NCBI GenBank assembly: GCA_036345935.2
Contig: JADWOT020000004.1
Location: 16,609,423 to 16,673,422 of the forward strand
From: Taenia hydatigena
Taxonomy: Eukaryota > Platyhelminthes > Cestoda > Cyclophyllidea > Taeniidae
Length of the DNA: 64,000 nucleotides
Reading direction: 5' to 3'
Numbering within the stretch: the first letter of the stretch is position 1; each line of letters opens with the position of its first letter. Shown here piece after piece: positions 56,939 to 64,000 of this stretch. The translations under genes and the position numbers were made by a program. The notes beneath the pieces were generated by a model. It worked only from the letters and a program-made list of their open reading frames with translations, was not told the DNA's origin and ran no database searches.

Positions 56939-59900
56939 ATGCCTAGACTGAACTACGCGAAGAATCGGAGTAGGAAGTACACCTATCGGAAAGGTAATGG
57001 GTTTCATGGCGACTTGATTTGCGTGTTTCACATTCCTTTTAAGCTATTTTGTGCTACATAACAGTTTGCTTGTTCTGTTTGAGTTTGGGATACTTACATT
57101 GCAATCGACTTCCTCATTCGTTTCATTAAGCACGCTAGAGGAGTACTTTTACTGGCAGGCTTACTATTTGAAAGAGCATTGGGTTTCGATTGTCGATAAT
57201 CCATGAAGTAACTATTGTCCTTCTAAATGTCAGGTGATTATGTCGATCTCGATAGCGAGGACGCCTCCGCTCGCTACCCTCGTTTCCGCAATGACTGGCA
57301 TTCGGGAAGACATGTACACCGTAACCAATCACAGTCGAATATCAGTCCTGAAGTGATACGAAGAGTTATGGTTAATAACTTTCCTCCTGGCTCCTCGTAT
57401 GCTCGTACCTACGTATCCCCCCAAGGCGAGGTCTGGGTCCGCGCGACCATCGCAAATGGGGCGTCAATGTCCATTGATTTCCTTAAAGAAAGTTTCAGTG
57501 CCGCCATCGGAAGCACAGTTCGAATTTACAATCTCTTAATGCGAGGGGAGAATTGCACCTTCTTTTTCAAGATACGATCAAAAAAAGTGAGTTGCTTTTA
57601 AGTGTGTGTGCTGACATGTGTTGTTGCACAATTTAGAGCTCTGTCTGCTTTTAGTGTGCTGAGCGTCGGTATTGTGCTAAAGTAAAAAGCTCTGTCTTAA
57701 CAGCAGTGCGACATTGTCGCTGTCTGTTTGCCTAAAGAACAAATTTGTCGAGACATCAAGTAGAGCCTCACAGGTTCCCTGTGAGGTGAGGATAATGATG
57801 TTAAATAAAGTTGCTCTGTTTGTAGTGTGTACACAACTGCAGGGTACACACTTTTACTCACGTGCAGTTGTAATGATTTTTGGTGGAGCGGGGGTGTGTA
57901 GGTTTTTCTTCTGTGTATTTAGCTGGGGGACTATAGCAAGGCCCTCAGGGGCATTGTCAGTCCAGTGAGCGGAGCTCCCATCGTGTGCGATATCAAACCG
58001 TGCAGCGAGCCCGAGGTTCCAATGGCTTCAGCCAATGCGAAGAATGCTATTACTGCAACCCTTTTGCCGGAGGCTTGGATGGCAGCTCTGCGCGAGTGCT
58101 TCAAGGAGCGCTTTCAGACAACCACCAATGTCCTCGATCTCTCTAGTCTCCACACTGATCTCACTCTTCTAAATAAGGGGTACTTTATACCTCTGAACAA
58201 AACGGTTGTTTTTTCGTCCTTCGTCGCCATTCTCCAGGAAAATGATGCGAAAGTGAGTCTTCCGTCACTTGCTAAGAGCTAATGTGCTGGACTTGACATC
58301 GGTTGTTGTGATGACAGTCGGCTGTACACTCCAGCTAAATTAGAGTGGGCTTCATCGGAAGCTCTCATTGAAGTGAGGGTTTGAGTGACGCCAACATAGA
58401 CTTTATTTCTGCTTGATCTAACTCATATACTTCTCGGTCGATCATGTTAGTGAAATTAGGACGGTGCTGGTTGGAGTTCTTTGCTTTCCGTGCTGTGCAT
58501 TTGCTGGATTTTCTAACGTGGTTGTATTTGTGGTTTCCGCTATTGCGTAATCCAGCGAGATCAAAAGCACTATATCAGCCTCTGAAAAGCGTTTGGAGGT
58601 AGGAATGGTGCAAACATCACATCTACTGCGCACTTAGAGGTTGTTGACTTGTGTTAGTGTTGGCGCTTTTCGGAAATGGTTCTTTGTTTCGCTTGTAGCT
58701 GTCTGCATTGAATCTGTCGAACAACCGATTGAATCATGTGCAACCGTTTGAGGATATGTGCAAGGTGCTGGGACCGCCGACTTACTCCTTCGAGAGGATA
58801 GATCTGAGTGGAAACCACATAAACACCTCACGAAATCTTGAGGGGTTGAAAGCTGTTCCTGGAATATGTCACCTTGACCTGACGGAAACGCCATTAGCAG
58901 GTCGTTTATCCAACCCAAATAGTGGCAAGATGATCGAAGCGTGAGTATGTTGGTACTGATTCTGATGTCCTTGTTAATTACGTCTCGGAATTGGTGGGAA
59001 TGAGGAGGCTTGGTTGACTTGGGGTTCTTTTTCACATCTTTCCCCGTTTTCTTTGAAATCGGTTTCAAGACCACTCTGTGGACAAGATTGGAGGAGAATG
59101 TATGATAAGATGAGGATTATGTTGGGATGTATAGGCTTGTTGAAGAATCGGCGTCTTTGGCGTCCGGGAGGCGGCATTAACGGAAAAATAGGGCTTGTTG
59201 AACAACTGGGTTCCTTATCCAGTAGGGTGTGATGTAAAAACTGTTGCAATCTTCTGTTCTTGCTTACCTTGCTATCTTCCCAAGGTTTGCTTTTGAGAAG
59301 ATTATTTTCGTGGCTCCGAACGTCATACATGAAGGAACCGTTGGAGCTCAATTGTTGGTTTTCCAGCTGCTAATGCGTGAATTACATTGCGTGCCTATAC
59401 TTCATTTCTGGACAGGCAAATCGTGCGAATTCTTCCCGGGCTGAAGTCGCTGGTAAGTTCTTTCTATGTGTGTGGGAGTGCGGGACTTTTGCTTTGATGT
59501 GATTCCTTTCTCCATCTACAGAATGGCAATCCAATCAGGGTGACGGTTCAGTTTGCCATCGAGCAGAGTTCTACCGCTCCCGAAGCCTGCTGCGTTCCAA
59601 AACTACGCCTCCCACCTTCGATCCAGGGTCATTTTGGGAGTGAAGAAATCCGAGTGCCACTGCTCACGTTCTTGATGGAGTGGGTTTCGAATTTTCCACT
59701 ACTTTAATCAGTGAATCTCAATTTTCCTGATTTTCACGGTGCTTTTCATTTGCAGATTCTTTAGTCGTTACGATGCGCCACAATGCGGAGAGTGTATCTA
59801 CTCTTATTACACATCGGCTTCAACGCTGACGATTTGCGTGAATCCCGCCTCGCAGTTCACTGGAAAGAGTGTTCTTGAAACTGTGGACTCAGGGGGTACT

Positions 59901-60708
59901 CCGAATCAGAGGATCCAGCTTCTCACCAATAACGTGGATGATGCCTACTACAAACAGAATCGAAATCTGATGCGTTGCAAGGATGAGAAAAAACGCCGCG
60001 AGTTTATTTGCCAGGGTCCAATTAACATCGCTTCAGCGCTGGGAAAGTTGCCCGCCACAGAGCACATCCTTGAGTCCTTCTGCGTCGACGTGATTAGTTA
60101 TTCTGTAAGTTGATAAAGCGACACAGTCAATGTTTGTTGCATTGAAATCTAGCCGTGCTATTTTCTTTCAGGAGCACCAAATAATTTTTAATGTAACAGG
60201 TGTCTTCTACGAAAATAAGACACCTTCGGGTACAGACGCTCCTCTGCGAAAGGTGCTGCGATGCTTCGCCCGGTCGATGATTCTCATTGCACCAGGAACC
60301 CAAATTCTCCAAGACAACTTAATCGTCTCGAACCCTACCGAATCTCTCATTCAGGTGACTACTCGTTTTCTCTTGTGTTCAGTCCCATCGCCTGGTTAGC
60401 TCTTGACGGTTGTGCTTTATTCCTTTTAGCGGTACATCCGCGATGTCAAAAAGCGGGCAAAGGCTGAAGCTGAGGCGACGGCAGGCCTACAGCCGACTGT
60501 TGTCCCTCAGGCGCCCGTTGTCTCCACCGCACTTGGAAACAACGAAGAGGCAGCAGTGGTGGAGTTCCGTCGTCAAACTGGCATGAATTTGGCCTACTGT
60601 CGTCAATGTCTTCAGGAATTCGGATGGCAATTTGAAACTGCATTAGCGAGCTTCCGGACAATGCACGCTTCAGGCAGCATCCCTCAGGTTGCCTTTGCTC
60701 CAGATTAG
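56939..60708 (+). CDS. NXF1: NXF1/TAP-like mRNA export receptor, copy 3, 661 aa
   Basis: Exons: 56939-56993, 57234-57586, 57923-58252, 58699-58940, 59416-59452, 59522-59679, 59756-60104, 60172-60354, 60430-60708. Differences from copy 1 are Asn11 to Ser, Arg402 to Cys (CGC to TGC, at the start of the NTF2-like region) and His473 to Arg (CAC to CGC, in the NTF2-like domain); an Arg codon in the leucine-rich exon changes silently (CGG to AGG). Frame and splice sites are intact. It is the most diverged of the three, with most protein changes in the domain that pairs with NXT1. Confidence 0.92.
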
Positions 60709-60823
60709 TTCCCTACCCACCTCACCCCTCTGGTCGGCAATTTCCTCTTGGGAGATGGTGTTATCTGCTTTGGTGGTAGTAGTGGCAGTAGAGTCAGCAT
60801 TGCTTGTGTGATTATGGAATGCG

Positions 60824-60827
<4 letters not shown>

Positions 60828-60860
<33 letters not shown>
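60828..60860. repeat. (GT)n microsatellite, unit 3 (33 bp)
   Basis: TG run in the 3' flank of NXF1 copy 3, the same length as in unit 2. Confidence 0.9.
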
Positions 60861-60863
<3 letters not shown>

Positions 60864-62503
60864 TGTGTGAGTGAGTGAGTGTGAGGCTTATGAGGGCCAC
60901 CCAGTTCGCAAAAAAATCGTAGTGTTCTAGTTGTTCTCTGTGTTAGTGCACGGTTCTCTTTGGTCTATGAGGAGACCCCACCGCCAGCACAAGCAAGCTG
61001 CGCTGTGTTGTGATACGTGTGTGCTGGTGGTGTGATGTGCACCGATGAGGTCCTCCCCGTGCGTTGCACTCATCGCCTGATCGGGGACGCACAAATAGCC
61101 GGCTCCATTTGCCCGTCGGGTGTCTTACCAAGTTTGCATGGCAGTGTCTGTGTGTGTTGTCTGGTCGTTGGTTAGTTTGTTTGCTCTACTGTTGTTGCCT
61201 CTACCACTGCAGTGTTAGTCCATCTGCCAGGGAGGTGTTGCCGTCGGTCGTGACTCATTCCCATGTAATTCCCCTCCCTTCCCCCATTCATAGCCATCAT
61301 TGTATAAAACACAGTCTCGTCTCTTTGTTACCATAAGTCTTGTACTTCTGTGTTAAGTGGGTTCAGGACTGTGGTGTGAATAGCAGTTTTCACTGCTATG
61401 GGGAGAGGGAGGTGGGGTTGTCGTTGCACCCAATTCTCGCCGACACAGGCGGTCGTGAGTGATTTCGTCTTTCTGGTTGCGTAAGGGCGTTGCCTCCTCC
61501 GCCATCCGGTGAAGTCGGTTGTTGTCAGCTTTATAGAGGCTCATCTCCACACCGAATGCGCACCCACTCCGGGTGGCTCCATGTGACTCGCCCCAGTGCG
61601 GGGCGAGAGTACAAAGGGCACTAAAGGAAATCGTACCGACCAACCGAGCCACCAGACTTGCTGAAGTCCATCTCGCAGTCTATGCAAGGGTGGGGTAAAG
61701 CCTACAGTGGTATGTAGAACTGCTTGCACGAACATCCACTCACCTCAATCGCCAATGGGGAACAATGGTTGCTAGGGTGATGCTAAAAGAATGGGTGTTT
61801 ACAACCGCGCATTTGACTGCCACTTTACGTGTCCACCGACCATCCTTTTACGCATACGCATACACATACACACACGCACACACGAGGGATAAAAGTACTT
61901 AATCGCCGATGGGATGAATACTTCCTACCATAGATCGGAGAGTGCTTAGGTAAGCCCTGGCATTTATGGGATGCGTTTCAATACGAGAATGCTAAATGAT
62001 TCCAAATGAACGCTTTTTATTGGGATGTAACTACAAACAGTAATTTCTATCAACAATTCGAAAATTTCTATTTTACACATGAGCAAATATATGTTTGCTG
62101 ATCGTCGATAAAACGGGCAGGCTAGACGTGTGTCTTGGCGATTCAATTTGGGATTCAGTACTTATTTACACCTTGAGATACCTAAACGATTCAATGGAAT
62201 TAAAATTTGGCTTAAGCTAGAACAAATGTTTCAAACCAAATGTTTTGCACTTTACAAAAAGTATCTTTAAATATTAAAACATGCACAATTCCGCCATACA
62301 TTTAAATACCAGTTCATTACACTAGGTAATCTTTCATTTGTACAAGTCAAAAAATCACTTGTTACTTCGTGCATGCAGCCTTCGCTGTCAACGTTGTCGA
62401 TCTTGATCTGTTTGCTGACCTCGTGGTTCCCTTCGACCGCAGGTTTCGAACCTTTGCACCGTCAGTAATGTGCCGACAGTCGATACATTCTAAGCGCAGC
62501 TGA

Positions 62504-62800
62504 ATGATGTTTTCACAAACAACAGAGGAATACAATGACTTAGGTCGTTTTTGCTTGCATGATCTGAATGCACAAGAAGGAGATGTTGTTACATGTGTGT
62601 CATATCTGATCGATCGCCTAAATTTGGGTAACGATTTTCACATTTGGCAGTTTGGTTGCATGGTGGGTTTAAAGTGTCTGCCTTCTATTTGCAAATATCA
62701 TCTTGATGGAGTACAAATTTTCTTGACGAACTTCTATACTTTTTGCGCTATCTTCCTTGCTGCGCTCTCCGTGGGCTGTGAGGGGCAAATTTACTTCTGA
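62504..62800 (+). other. Unexplained 98-codon reading frame downstream of NXF1, unit 3
   Basis: Same frame as in units 1 and 2, with one replacement (Pro to Leu in the DRPNL segment). The following AG is mutated to AA, as in unit 2. Confidence 0.2.
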
Positions 62801-63460
62801 GGCAAAAGGTTAATCTATATCTATTTTAATTAACAACTGGAATATGATCCGAATGGCTACGTAGCTTGTAACACTTTTCCTAATGCGTCCTTTGAGACAC
62901 TCTCTTTGGACTACTTAGAAATATCCTCAGAATGCTCCGCGTATGGTCATATGCAAAGCGAGGTGTTTGAGAATTTAGAGGTCCTACTAAATCTCCTTTG
63001 TTGAATTACTTGGGATCAGTTTGTAGGCCTTGACCGGGTACTCTCCCGGGTGTGATTGAAATGGCATTTCTGCAGTCTGCAGCAGCAAGTCAGACTTTCA
63101 AACGATCAACTGTTTGGAAATACGTACTTCCGGAAATGTTGTATTAAATATTGTTGTTGAAGTATGACCTTTTATTTATCCACGAATTCCAATGCCAAGT
63201 TGTGGTTGAGTTCTCTCACACTTCCAAAGGTGCTGAAGCTATTGACATGGGGATTAGGCTGTGCCACGGATTGGAACTGCATTCAGAGGGGACGAAAGTA
63301 CGTGCGTAGACAAATGCAGAGTTAAACTACCTAACGAAGTCGATTCGTTATTTTGTATTGGCACAGACAGGTGACGACTTTTGCATGCAACGACCACAAG
63401 ATGAGCGATTTGAGGTAATCCCAATGCTCTGTCAAGTGAAATGCATTTTCCCTCGCCACG

Positions 63461-64000
63461 ATCAGTCTGAGAATGGCGTACCGTTTTCCCTACAACGGTC
63501 ACCACGTAGTGGTAAGATTTGTCGATAATGACTCTATTTTTACGAGCTGCTGCGCCAATATTTTATGTTTTCGCATTCCTTCTCTGAGATTTTTCATAAG
63601 TCGACGAAAACTTTTACTTGAACGAGCACTGACTGTTGTCAACGTTGTGAGTTTGTCATTGGTGCCGATCTAATGGTTCTGATGCAACTCCTTCTTCCTT
63701 GGAAATTGTCACTTATTACTCCATAGGCGCAGAATAGTAGAATACTGAATTTTTGACTAAGCTGATCAACTTCTTCGTAATTTGATTTAATTGGAGCTAA
63801 AGGCTAACGCTTATTGTTTTGTAGGCAGTCGATTCACGATGATTTCCTCCTCTTCAGCACCTCCCCGAGGCCCTGCTAGACCGACAGTGAGCAATGTGTG
63901 CATTTCTCCTTATCTGTATGCTCGGCTTCTGGGCTGCCAAATGCTGTCTTCATTTTGGCTTTAAATGGAGGCATAGAAAATGGAAGAAATTGTTGCTCTC
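63461..64000. other. Unique right flank of the NXF1 array
   Basis: Sequence outside the duplication. Two exon-like starts are visible: an ATG at 63473 (MAYRFPYNGHHVV before GTAAGA) and an ATG at 63839 (MISSSSAPPRGPARPT before GTGAGC). Neither joins in phase to a recognisable exon inside the window, and no domain was recognised. A following gene may begin here and continue past the edge. Confidence 0.3.

Larger units (their letters stand above)
56129..63460 (+). repeat. NXF1 tandem unit 3 (about 7.33 kb)
   Basis: Third head-to-tail copy. It follows unit 2 until cctcgccac (ends 63459), where it switches to unique right-flank sequence, so it is about 40 bp short of a full unit. A 2-bp deletion near 58374, in the intron before exon 4, and several substitutions distinguish it from units 1 and 2. 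Confidence 0.96.

Noticed and set aside
41393..63460. Reading the three units as a CRISPR-like or satellite array
   Set aside because: The period is 7.37 kb and each unit contains a complete intron-bearing gene, so it is a segmental gene duplication.

Overview
The window is eukaryotic nuclear DNA from a bilaterian animal, most likely a flatworm and perhaps a tapeworm. The animal assignment rests on intron-rich genes with GT-AG junctions, metazoan protein families (including the bilaterian TBP-like factor TRF2/TBPL1), long gene-poor spacers and short LTR-type repeats. The flatworm/cestode call is inference from general gene and repeat style and was not tested by any search. All genes recognised lie on the + strand. 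Gene models were built by hand from homology plus intron-phase bookkeeping.

Layout. (1) 1-13381: the 3' three quarters of an SLC4A11-like (bicarbonate-transporter superfamily) membrane transporter; its N-terminal exons lie off the left edge. (2) 13382-18629: gene-poor, with diverged repeats. (3) 18630-21040: a six-exon beta-1,4-galactosyltransferase, with one apparently non-canonical splice donor and a solo LTR just upstream of exon 5. (4) 21041-23359: spacer with a second solo LTR. (5) 23360-26986: a TBP-like factor (TRF2/TBPL1) with a long acidic, basic and low-complexity C-terminal tail. (6) 26987-29739: spacer with a truncated or permuted LTR element. (7) 29740-38478: complete 11-exon V-type ATPase catalytic subunit A. 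(8) 38479-41392: spacer. (9) 41393 to about 63460: three head-to-tail, nearly identical units of about 7.37 kb. Each carries a complete nine-exon NXF1/TAP-like mRNA export receptor gene with its own 5' flank, a solo LTR and about 2.7 kb of 3' flank. (10) 63461-64000: unique sequence beyond the array.

The genes do not form a pathway: ion/proton transport at membranes (SLC4A11, V-ATPase), Golgi glycosylation (B4GALT), core-promoter transcription (TRF2) and mRNA export (NXF1). The outstanding features are the NXF1 tandem triplication and a compact LTR family (151-186 bp LTRs with TG...CA ends). Three independent insertions of that family show perfect 5-bp target-site duplications that can be read directly. 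No CRISPR, prokaryotic operon, rRNA or convincing tRNA was seen.
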